64,000 bases of DNA, taken from the NCBI RefSeq assembly GCF_913063105.1, contig NZ_CAJXYQ010000007.1, positions 62,001-126,000 of the forward strand. Direction: 5' to 3'. Positions 43,387-51,176 of this stretch are shown in pieces. The first letter of the stretch is position 1. Every line of letters starts with the position of its first letter. The notes beneath the pieces were generated by a model. It worked only from the letters and a program-made list of their open reading frames with translations. It did no database searches and had not been told where the DNA came from. Source of the stretch: an uncultured Draconibacterium sp. GTDB lineage: Bacteria; Bacteroidota; Bacteroidia; Bacteroidales; Prolixibacteraceae. Position numbers and translations under genes: made by a program.

Positions 43387-45333
43387 TTACATGCGTTGAA
43401 AATTGCTTCCCGAAGTAGTATTCCCGGGTTTGAACATGCTGTTGTTGCGTTCCTGTTCTTCTTCTTTCTGGCGCTTTTCAAGAGCTTCTTTTCGTTTTCG
43501 CTCTTCTTCTTCCTTATCGCGAATATTTTTACTAAAAAGTGGGTCGAGTGTTAAATCCCAGCTATGACTTTCGCTCCAGTTCGAGCGCAGCTTAATTACC
43601 TCCTGAACGTATGCAACACGTTCGGGCTGTACCTTATCCTGAAAACTTCCACCATCCCATTTTCCATTTCCGTTGGCATCGTAAATCACTTTCACCTTAT
43701 ATTTTTCAGGAGGCAGGTACTCAAATAACACCGATCCGTCTTTACTTATCGTTTTTGCTCGCAACACTTCTTCGTCGTCGTTATTTTTCAGAATTTGCAC
43801 AATCATTGGCATTGAAACACTGGTAAAAGAAAACTCCAGGCTACCATAATAATCTTCCTCGCGGGTGGTAAAACTTTTTGTTAATGCCTGGCTGGTAATC
43901 CCGAAAATATTGGTGCACGCAGCAGAATCAATTTCCAGGGTGTAATCTGTTTCTGATTCCCACTTGTAAGTAAAGGAATAGGTACGGTGTTTTACCGAAT
44001 CTTTTTGCAAAGAAACTGGCAATGCCGTTTTTAAAGTATCTTCTGTTAAGTACAACCTTAACATCGAAAAATCAAACGAACGAACAGGCTCGGGTGTAAC
44101 CAATTGAACCACCCCATTCAATTCCATGGTTGACGAGAGGTTATTTTGCCAATAGAACTGCGGAATAGGCTCGGGACCTTCTTCCTCTTGCTCATCATCT
44201 CTGCGTCGTTTTTTCTTTTTTTCTTCTTCTTTCTTATCGGCAAAATACATCAAAACAGTATCTTGGTGTACGTATGGTTCGCCCATCGAGTCGAGCTGAT
44301 AATAAGCCAGCTCCATATTTAACGAATCGAAACGTGAGACCATCGTATCGGTAATCCACATTAAAACCGAATCTTTTTCTTTGTTGTATTCAAACAATTG
44401 CCAGTCCTGCGCTTCCAGGCCAATCAACTTCACCGTAAATGTATCAGCCACCGATTCATTAAACAAAAACAAACATTTATTTCTGCTTTCGCGCTCTGTT
44501 GATTCAATGTATTGTTCAAAAATATCTTCCATAAAAAAGCGCATGTAAAACGGCTCGGGCAAAAAATGGGTATGCCCCAAAACCAGCATCGAGTCTACTC
44601 CTGAAACCAGGGTGTCCAATTCTTCATGAAAGTGTGCCTCGGGTACTACCACCGTATCAAGAAAAGCGATTTCCTCAGCTCCTTCGTTATACAGCAGGTC
44701 ATTATTCATATCATTAATGGCAAAAAGGTTATAGGTGCCTGGGGCAATATTATCGATCATAAATAATCCCTCGGCATCTGTTTTGGCAATATAATCCGGG
44801 CGAACCCTAAATACCGCCGAATCGTGCAGGTTCGAATGTAAAACCAGCAACGAAGGTTCTTCTGCGGGTTCCAGATTAAAACTGTTTATAACCCGCCCGG
44901 CCACTCGCAACGAATCGTACTCAGGCCCGGTACTAAACGAAAAACGCAGGTTTTCAATCGGGTTCTGTTCGTTGTTGTCAACTATTGCATTTTTAAAATC
45001 GAGCGAATAAGTTACGCTGTCTTTTAAATCCTCATTAAACTGAATAATAAGTGTTTTAGATTTGGTTTTTATCAGCGGTCGTTTCTCGAGCGGCGGCGAA
45101 ATTACCAGTATTTCCGATATTTTATCGGTTTGCAGGTATTCATTAAATGTTAGCCGAATATTGTCTTTATTAAAGTTAAGTGCTTTATACTCGGGGTTGG
45201 TTTCAAGCAAAACAGGCGGAACGGTATCACGTGGTCCCCCCACTGGCTGTCCGATATTGGCACACGACGAAACAATTACAACCCATGCCAGGGCTGTAAC
45301 AATCAGAAATGGTAATTTTCCCTTCAATTTCAT
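43387..45333 (-). CDS. Ig-like domain lipoprotein (Bacteroidota SbsA_Ig type)
   Basis: This 648-residue exported lipoprotein has a signal ending in VSSCANIG (Cys24) and the PVGGPRDTVPPVLLETNPE opening typical of this Bacteroidota family. An SbsA-type Ig-like domain follows (about 45-135, NIRLTFNEYLQTDKIS, FSFSTGP). Next come a carboxypeptidase-regulatory-like segment (GLFMIDNIAPGTYNLFAIND) and further beta domains, then a second one near KVKVIYDANGNGKWDGG. A Lys/Arg/Glu-rich helix (about 600-630) closes the protein. A basic run also lies near residue 375. Function is unknown; a cell-envelope structural role is plausible. Confidence 0.8.
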   Translation of the reverse strand: MKLKGKLPFLIVTALAWVVIVSSCANIGQPVGGPRDTVPPVLLETNPEYKALNFNKDNIRLTFNEYLQTDKISEILVISPPLEKRPLIKTKSKTLIIQFNEDLKDSVTYSLDFKNAIVDNNEQNPIENLRFSFSTGPEYDSLRVAGRVINSFNLEPAEEPSLLVLHSNLHDSAVFRVRPDYIAKTDAEGLFMIDNIAPGTYNLFAINDMNNDLLYNEGAEEIAFLDTVVVPEAHFHEELDTLVSGVDSMLVLGHTHFLPEPFYMRFFMEDIFEQYIESTERESRNKCLFLFNESVADTFTVKLIGLEAQDWQLFEYNKEKDSVLMWITDTMVSRFDSLNMELAYYQLDSMGEPYVHQDTVLMYFADKKEEEKKKKRRRDDEQEEEGPEPIPQFYWQNNLSSTMELNGVVQLVTPEPVRSFDFSMLRLYLTEDTLKTALPVSLQKDSVKHRTYSFTYKWESETDYTLEIDSAACTNIFGITSQALTKSFTTREEDYYGSLEFSFTSVSMPMIVQILKNNDDEEVLRAKTISKDGSVLFEYLPPEKYKVKVIYDANGNGKWDGGSFQDKVQPERVAYVQEVIKLRSNWSESHSWDLTLDPLFSKNIRDKEEEERKRKEALEKRQKEEEQERNNSMFKPGNTTSGSNFQRM

Positions 45334-45508
45334 TTGTAAAAAAATGGTCTACAAACATACAAATTCCCTTAAATATTGGAGGTATGGAGTTGTTAAATAA
45401 TCCGAAATAAAAGTTTGTTGCCCTTGAGAATTTGTTGGCAACTTAACCTGATATTTTTAAAAGTTATTTTAGAATTATTTTAACTTGCTTGTGAAAAGAA
45501 AAGACAAA

Positions 45509-47668
45509 ATGGCCAGAAAGAAAAAAAACAAACTGCGCAAAAAGAAACGCACCGGAACCTACAACAAGAAAAAACTTAAAAACGCCATATTATCCTCCTT
45601 ATACGAGAATCCGGGAAAAACGGTAAACTATCGCCAGCTTTCGGGCTCGCTGGGAATTAAAGATCCTGAAACCCGCAAGCTAATTAATGTTGTTTTACAG
45701 GAACTGGCCGACGATGGCTACCTCGATCAGATTTCGAGAGGCAAATTTAAACTCAAAGCCCGAACCGGAAAAGTAACCGGTATTGTTGAAATGCAGCCCC
45801 AGGGTTTTGCGTATGTTATCAGCGACGAATTGGAGCATCCGGTTGTTATTTCGTCGCGCAACCTAAAACATGCCATGGAAGGCGATAAAGTTCGCATTCA
45901 TGTTTATGCCCGACGCAAAAAACACGACCTTGAAGGCGAAGTGACAGAAATACTTGAACGGGCCAAATCGGTGTTTGTCGGAACCGTGCAAACCACTCGT
46001 AATTTTGCCTTTTTGGTGCCTGCCGGAAAAGTTGGTTTTGATATTTTTATTCCGAAAGAGAAATTAAATGGCGCCAAAGACGGGCAAAAAGCCATTGCAG
46101 AAATTAAAGACTGGCCACCCAACGCTCGCAGTCCCTTTGGCGAAATAACAGAGGTACTGGGCGATACCGGAGATAATGATGCTGAAATGCACGCCATACT
46201 TGCCGAGTTTGAACTGCCTCATAAATTCCCAAAGAACGTTGACAAGGCTGCCGAAAAAATTCCGCTCGAAATACCGGAAGAAGAAATAAAAAAACGCCGC
46301 GATATGCGTAAAACAACCACGTTTACCATCGATCCGGCTGATGCTAAAGATTTTGACGATGCCTTGTCGCTAAAAAAACTCAGTAACGGCAACTGGGAAG
46401 TGGGCGTACACATTGCCGATGTTACGCATTATGTCCGGCCAAATACCATTATTGAAAATGAAGCACAAGACCGGGCTACATCGGTTTACCTTGTTGACAG
46501 GGTTGTTCCAATGCTCCCTGAGCGACTATCGAATGGTGTTTGCTCGCTTCGGCCCAACGAAGACAAACTGTGTTTTTCGGCTATTTTTGAAATCACCCAG
46601 GATGCGATTGTAAAAAAACAGTGGTTTGGTAAAACAGCTATCCACTCCAACCGAAGGTTTACCTACGAAGAGGCACAGGAAATTATTGAAACCGGAAAAG
46701 GAGATTTCACCAACGAGGTGCTTACCCTTAATCAATTGGCTCTTCAGCTTCGCGAAAAACGTTTTGGAAACGGATCAATTGCTTTTGAACGCGTTGAAAT
46801 GAAGTTTGATATTGACGAAAAAGGCAAACCTCTCTCCGTTTCGTTTAAAGAAGCCAAAGACTCCAATCATCTGATTGAAGAATTTATGTTATTGGCGAAC
46901 AAAAAAGTGGCCGAATTTATTGGCAAGGTACCCGAAAAGAAAACTGCCAAAACTTTTGTTTACCGTATTCACGATAAACCTGATCCGGATAAACTGGTTT
47001 CATTCAACACCTTTATTCAGCGTTTTGGACACGGCATACAGCTCACTACACCCCGGGCAATTTCCACCTCGCTCAATAAATTATTAAACGAAGTAAAAGG
47101 AAAAAGCGAACAAAATGTGGTGGAAACACTGGCCATCCGCTCCATGGCCAAAGCAGAGTATTCAACACGAAACATTGGCCATTACGGTTTATCGTTCGAC
47201 TATTACACACATTTCACCTCTCCTATTCGTCGTTACCCCGATATGATGGTGCATCGCTTATTGGAGAAATACTTAAACGGAGCGCGGTCGGTTAACGAGC
47301 AAAAATACGAAGGCTTGTGCAAACATTCATCCGATATGGAAGCCAAAGCTGCCAATGCCGAACGAGCTTCAATTAAATACAAACAAGTGGAATTTATGCA
47401 AGACCACATTGGCAAAAGCTACCCCGGAACCATCTCGGGAGTTACCGATTGGGGTATTTATGTTGAGCTGGAGAACAAAATTGAAGGCATGATACCCATT
47501 GCCCAAATGGACGATGACTTCTACATTTTTGATGAAAAAAATTATGCCCTCGTTGGACGTCACTCGCATAAAAGTTTTCAGCTGGGCGAAAAAATAAATG
47601 TACAGGTTTGGCGCACTAATCTCGAGCGAAAACAACTTGATTTCAGACTGGCCGAACAAACAGAATAA
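45509..47668 (+). CDS. rnr: Ribonuclease R
   Basis: This is a 719-residue processive 3'-to-5' exoribonuclease of the RNB/RNase II family. A very basic N-terminus is followed by a winged-helix region (KLKNAILSSLYENPGKTVNYR), cold-shock domains, and the RNB catalytic domain with FTIDPADAKDFDDALSL, the Asp cluster that binds Mg2+. HYGLSFDYYTHFTSPIRRYPD and a C-terminal S1 domain (YPGTISGVTDWGIYVELENK) complete the family order. The ATG at 45509 is chosen; an earlier in-frame TTG at 45485 has no support. It stands alone on the plus strand. Confidence 0.95.
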   Translation: MARKKKNKLRKKKRTGTYNKKKLKNAILSSLYENPGKTVNYRQLSGSLGIKDPETRKLINVVLQELADDGYLDQISRGKFKLKARTGKVTGIVEMQPQGFAYVISDELEHPVVISSRNLKHAMEGDKVRIHVYARRKKHDLEGEVTEILERAKSVFVGTVQTTRNFAFLVPAGKVGFDIFIPKEKLNGAKDGQKAIAEIKDWPPNARSPFGEITEVLGDTGDNDAEMHAILAEFELPHKFPKNVDKAAEKIPLEIPEEEIKKRRDMRKTTTFTIDPADAKDFDDALSLKKLSNGNWEVGVHIADVTHYVRPNTIIENEAQDRATSVYLVDRVVPMLPERLSNGVCSLRPNEDKLCFSAIFEITQDAIVKKQWFGKTAIHSNRRFTYEEAQEIIETGKGDFTNEVLTLNQLALQLREKRFGNGSIAFERVEMKFDIDEKGKPLSVSFKEAKDSNHLIEEFMLLANKKVAEFIGKVPEKKTAKTFVYRIHDKPDPDKLVSFNTFIQRFGHGIQLTTPRAISTSLNKLLNEVKGKSEQNVVETLAIRSMAKAEYSTRNIGHYGLSFDYYTHFTSPIRRYPDMMVHRLLEKYLNGARSVNEQKYEGLCKHSSDMEAKAANAERASIKYKQVEFMQDHIGKSYPGTISGVTDWGIYVELENKIEGMIPIAQMDDDFYIFDEKNYALVGRHSHKSFQLGEKINVQVWRTNLERKQLDFRLAEQTE

Positions 47669-47789
47669 AAGAATTTCGAATAATTCACATATAGTTCTCA
47701 ACCATTTATAAGGCCTTGATAAAGAATGAATCAGTATCGTCTGTTTAAGTAAAATGTTCTAAAAAAGGATAATGGCTCAAATAAATGGT

Positions 47790-47797
47790 TATATTTG
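47790..47797 (+). promoter_or_regulatory. -7 element of the TetR-family gene
   Basis: TATATTTG matches the TAnnTTTG consensus and lies 34 bp upstream of the start codon at 47832. No clear -33 TTG is present, so this may be a weak or factor-dependent promoter. Confidence 0.45.
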
Positions 47798-47831
47798 GCC
47801 AAGTTTTTACCACAGAAAAATGTTTTAATTC

Positions 47832-48434
47832 ATGCAAAATTCAGCGGAAACTGCGAATAAAAAGGATATGAACAGAGAAAATATCCTGAAGATTGCCCGT
47901 GATATTTTCAGCAAATACGGCTACAAAAAAACCACCCTCGATGATATTGCCAACGCCGTTAGAAAAGGAAAAAGCTCGCTTTATTATTATTTCAAAAGTA
48001 AAGAAGACCTTTTTCAGGCTGTAATAATGAAAGAGGTTGAAATTTTAGCTCACGAGCTGGAAATTGTGATCAACAGAAACACCGATCCGGTTGATAAACT
48101 GCGCGACTATATATTAACCAAAATGGCCACCTTCCGGAATCTGGCAAATTTTTACCATGCCATTGAAAACGATGTTACTGCCGTTGGTTTTATTGATGAG
48201 GTAAAACTAAAATACGAGCAGGACGAGATTCGTATGATTAAAAGAATTCTTATTGAAGGGGTTCGTAAAAATGAATTCGAAATTTATGATTTTAACCTGG
48301 CTGCAATTGGTATAACTACTGCCATAAAAGGTTTGGAAATGCCTCTGGCTGCAGGAAATTACAGCAACGTAAACCTGGAGCGAAGCGTAGATATTATTCT
48401 GAAAATTGTTTGTTACGGAATTATGAAAAGGTAG
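47832..48434 (+). CDS. TetR/AcrR-family transcriptional regulator
   Basis: This is a 200-residue ligand-responsive repressor-type protein. The N-terminal DNA-binding domain (about 13-60) has ENILKIARDIFSKYGYKKTTLDDIANAV and the recognition helix KGKSSLYYYFKSKEDLFQAV, classic for TetR. The remaining 140 residues are helical and would form the ligand and dimer domain. An alternative start (MNRENIL) at 47868 would shorten the N-terminus by 12 residues. Its target genes are unclear: no adjacent gene on its strand within 300 bp, and two terminators follow it. Confidence 0.88.
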   Translation: MQNSAETANKKDMNRENILKIARDIFSKYGYKKTTLDDIANAVRKGKSSLYYYFKSKEDLFQAVIMKEVEILAHELEIVINRNTDPVDKLRDYILTKMATFRNLANFYHAIENDVTAVGFIDEVKLKYEQDEIRMIKRILIEGVRKNEFEIYDFNLAAIGITTAIKGLEMPLAAGNYSNVNLERSVDIILKIVCYGIMKR

Positions 48435-48465
48435 ATCTCAATCAAAAAAAAAACAACTATATATG

Positions 48466-48496
48466 GGCTGTTGGAGTAATCTGGCAGCCTTTTTTT
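48466..48496 (+). terminator. Terminator of the TetR-family gene
   Basis: GGCTG (48466-48470) pairs with CAGCC (48485-48489) around a 14-nt loop, followed by seven T residues at 48490-48496. It lies 31 bp past the TetR stop codon. The arms and the start of the loop match the reverse complement of the hairpin at 39616-39641. Confidence 0.8.
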
Positions 48497-48550
48497 GTGC
48501 GTAAACGCCTTAGATAAGAACACAGGTGGTTTTAAAATTCAGAAAAAAGA

Positions 48551-48577
48551 AAAGGCTGCCCTTCTGACAGCCTTTTT
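48551..48577. terminator. Second terminator-like hairpin in the TetR-GHL10 gap
   Basis: AAAGGCTG (48551-48558) pairs with CAGCCTTT (48568-48575), a perfect 8-bp stem with a 9-nt loop and a T-run on the plus strand. On the minus strand it is followed by TTTTC and more T residues. It has no gene of its own immediately upstream and may act as backup for the first terminator. Confidence 0.65.
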
Positions 48578-48756
48578 AACCTAAACCAACTAAACCTAAT
48601 AAACCACAAACTTGCCAGAACGACAAGCCTGGTGTTTTTCTTAAATATCGTATTCTTTTTTACTTCTTTATTTGCGACAAAGATATCAATTTTTTTTAGT
48701 TGAAAAACCCACTTGGCAATTTCGCGGAAAATCGTTTCCCGTAAATAACATTCTCT

Positions 48757-48764
48757 TATTTTTG
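48757..48764 (+). promoter_or_regulatory. -7 element of the GHL10 gene
   Basis: TATTTTTG matches TAnnTTTG. Transcription would begin near 48770, downstream of a possible earlier in-frame start at 48672, so translation should begin at ATG 48786, which opens a signal peptide. A -33 TTT-type element lies near 48735. Confidence 0.6.
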
Positions 48765-48785
48765 TGTTTACAAATACCTGGCAAA

Positions 48786-50288
48786 ATGAGAAAATTTCTA
48801 TTCCTTTTTACATGCTGCTCAATTCTTTCAGTAATCCTATGTGCACAACCTAAATACGAGTTCAGAGCTGTTTGGGTTGCAACTGTGGTAAATATCGACT
48901 GGCCATCGAAACCAGGATTGAATACCGAAGCTCAAAAAAGAGAGATTACCGATATTTTAAATTTACATGAAAGTTTAGGCATGAATGCCATAATTCTACA
49001 AATTCGGCCGGCAGCCGATGCCTTTTACCATTCGGAATTGGAGCCTTGGTCGCGTTACCTTACCGGCACCCAGGGCCAGGCACCTCAACCTTATTACGAT
49101 CCCTTAAGTTTTTGGATTAGCGAATGCCATAAACGCGGAATGGAACTACATGCCTGGCTAAATCCTTACCGGGTTGCTCAGAAATTTACTGACCCCCTCT
49201 CAACAACCCACATTGCTTTTAAGCACCCCGACTGGATTTTAAAGTACGGCGAACGTTTGTATTTCGATCCCGGATTACCGCAGGCCAGAGCTTTTGTTAC
49301 CCGCGTGGTGCAGGATATTGTTAAGCGTTATGATGTAGATGCCATTCATTTTGATGATTATTTTTACCCTTATCCGTTAAAAGAAGAATTTCCCGACTCC
49401 ACATCTTTTAAGCTGTATAACAGAGGATTTTCAGCAGAACAAAAAGCCGACTGGAGACGCGAAAATGTTGACATTACCATAAAAATGCTGAACGATTCGA
49501 TTAAAGCAATTAAGCCCTGGGTGAAATTTGGAATCAGTCCTTTTGGTGTTTGGCGGAACAAATCAGACGATCCGCTGGGCTCCGACACCAAAGCCGGATC
49601 CACCAATTACGACCATTTATATGCCAACATTATTAAATGGCAAAAAGAAGGTTGGATTGATTATACGCTACCACAACTGTACTGGCATATTGGCCATCCG
49701 GCCGTAGATTTTAAACTACTTGCCAACTGGTGGAAAAACCATGCCTACGGTCGCGCAATGTATATCGGACAGGCACCATACAAAGTTAGCGCTAAATCAA
49801 GTACTCCCGAATGGACCGAAGCTGATCAACTGCCTAAACAAATTCAGATTTTAAGAGCGATTCCTGAAATTCAAGGCTCATCGTTTTACAGCAGCAAATG
49901 GTTTAAGGGCGATTTGCTTAATTTTCAAGACAGTTTACGATTGAACTATTATAAAAGCAAGGCACTTGTTCCGCCCATGCCCTGGATAGATAGTAAAGCT
50001 CCTGCACCACTGGTTCGGATAAAAAAATCGGGAAGAAAACTAAAATGGTCACCGGCTTGTACCGAAAACGAAATGGATAAAGCCTGGCAATACATTTTAT
50101 ACCTAACTGAAGCAGGAGAGGATTTTGATAAAAACAGTAGCGAAAATATTTATGAAATAACCAAAGAGCAAAGTATTAAGTTCGACAGGATTAACCGAAA
50201 AAAGAAAAAATACGAGCTTCGGATTTCTGTTCTCGATCGCTTAAATAATGAAAGTGCATTGTCGGCTCCAATCGAAATCAAGCGCTGA
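48786..50288 (+). CDS. Glycosyl hydrolase-like 10 (GHL10) exported protein
   Basis: This 500-residue exported protein has a signal peptide ending near ILCAQ. The GHL10 (DUF187) domain covers about 22-330: FRAVWVATVVNIDWPSKPG, the MNAIILQIRPAADAFY segment, GMELHAWLNPYRV, DAIHFDDYFYPYP and FGISPFGVW. These motifs fit a TIM-barrel glycoside-hydrolase-like fold with acidic residues on the strand ends. The C-terminal 90 residues look like a fibronectin III-type module. Family members are proposed to act on cell-wall or other glycans, but the activity is not settled. Its 3' end overlaps the convergent SRAP gene by 11 bp. Confidence 0.87.
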   Translation: MRKFLFLFTCCSILSVILCAQPKYEFRAVWVATVVNIDWPSKPGLNTEAQKREITDILNLHESLGMNAIILQIRPAADAFYHSELEPWSRYLTGTQGQAPQPYYDPLSFWISECHKRGMELHAWLNPYRVAQKFTDPLSTTHIAFKHPDWILKYGERLYFDPGLPQARAFVTRVVQDIVKRYDVDAIHFDDYFYPYPLKEEFPDSTSFKLYNRGFSAEQKADWRRENVDITIKMLNDSIKAIKPWVKFGISPFGVWRNKSDDPLGSDTKAGSTNYDHLYANIIKWQKEGWIDYTLPQLYWHIGHPAVDFKLLANWWKNHAYGRAMYIGQAPYKVSAKSSTPEWTEADQLPKQIQILRAIPEIQGSSFYSSKWFKGDLLNFQDSLRLNYYKSKALVPPMPWIDSKAPAPLVRIKKSGRKLKWSPACTENEMDKAWQYILYLTEAGEDFDKNSSENIYEITKEQSIKFDRINRKKKKYELRISVLDRLNNESALSAPIEIKR

Positions 50289-51033
50289 ATTTAAGCTCCG
50301 GATAAATAAATTCCTCAACAGCTTCAGGTGAGTTGCCAACTGCATTTTTTCCCCTTAGCCGGCGCACGGTGTGGGCCTTTAGCAATCCTTCGGGGGCGGG
50401 TACAATTATTTTTTTAGCTACATCTGCTGATTCATTTAGCCAACGGTCAGCATCTTCTTCGGAAAGAATAAGTGGCATTCGTGCTTCTTTTAGTTTAGGA
50501 TTATTATGGATTTTTTGCATTAAATTATTCGCTTTTGTTGTAACAATGGTAAACGAATTTACTACTTCACCGGTGTCCTTATTTGTCCACTCATCCCAAA
50601 GTCCACCTAACACAATGGGGTCTCCATCAACCCGCTGAATATAAAATGGATAGGTCTTTCCTGCAAAATGATGATGTTCGAAAAAACCATCGATATATAC
50701 CAGGCAACGTTTTGATTTTGCCGAAGTGCGAAAGGAAGGTTTCTCAAAAATACTCTCACCCCGGGCATTAATTGTTTTGTTCCAGATATCAAGTTGCTGT
50801 TGCTCGTTTTTTACCCAGTACGGAATAAGCCCCCAACTGGCAACAACAGGTAGTTTATAATTCTCGCTGGTATATATCAGCAATTTCGGATGCTGAAATC
50901 CAGAGACGTGAAATAACTCTTCCTCCAGAAAAGGACGAAACTGCTCGATAAGCATTTGAACAGCCTCCTGGTTGCCATAATGACGGGCACGCTTAAGTGC
51001 TGCTTCAACTTTAGTTTTTATATCGTAGCACAT
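50278..51033 (-). CDS. SOS response-associated peptidase (SRAP, HMCES/YedK family)
   Basis: This is a 251-residue cytosolic protein that would crosslink to abasic sites in single-stranded DNA through its N-terminal Cys after Met removal. Cys2 (MCYD), Asn89 in INARGES, Glu119 in IDGFFEHHH and a His in the later MQKIHNNP region match the catalytic set of YedK/HMCES. The start at 51033 is required because Cys must be residue 2; an upstream in-frame start at 51105 would abolish that. The second residue pair YD in place of the common GR is unusual but seen in related proteins. It is convergent with GHL10 (11-bp overlap). Confidence 0.9.
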   Translation of the reverse strand: MCYDIKTKVEAALKRARHYGNQEAVQMLIEQFRPFLEEELFHVSGFQHPKLLIYTSENYKLPVVASWGLIPYWVKNEQQQLDIWNKTINARGESIFEKPSFRTSAKSKRCLVYIDGFFEHHHFAGKTYPFYIQRVDGDPIVLGGLWDEWTNKDTGEVVNSFTIVTTKANNLMQKIHNNPKLKEARMPLILSEEDADRWLNESADVAKKIIVPAPEGLLKAHTVRRLRGKNAVGNSPEAVEEFIYPELKFSA

Positions 51034-51139
51034 AATCAAAAAACGAATATTGCCTGTAAATGTTCTGCGGCTTAACAAACTTAAGCAAAAAAGCCACGAA
51101 GACATTTATTTTAATGAGCGAAGTTTTTTTGAATATTTG

Positions 51140-51147
51140 TAAGTTTG
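51140..51147 (+). promoter_or_regulatory. -7 element of the GH95 operon
   Basis: TAAGTTTG matches TAnnTTTG and lies 29 bp upstream of the start at 51177. A clear -33 was not seen, so the promoter may need an activator. It excludes the earlier in-frame start at 51060. Confidence 0.5.
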
Positions 51148-51176
51148 GGGACATTTGCATATCAAAAATTAAAATT

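Larger units (their letters stand above)
48435..48785. other. 351-bp gap with tandem terminators and a promoter
   Basis: This gap between the TetR and GHL10 genes holds two GGCTG/CAGCC terminators (about 48466-48496 and 48551-48577), an AT-rich stretch and the -7 element at 48757. Short open frames that extend GHL10 upstream lie within it but have no start support. No other gene is seen. Confidence 0.6.

Noticed and set aside
51034..51105. Longer N-terminus for the SRAP protein
   Set aside because: The catalytic Cys must be residue 2, which is satisfied only by the start at 51033.
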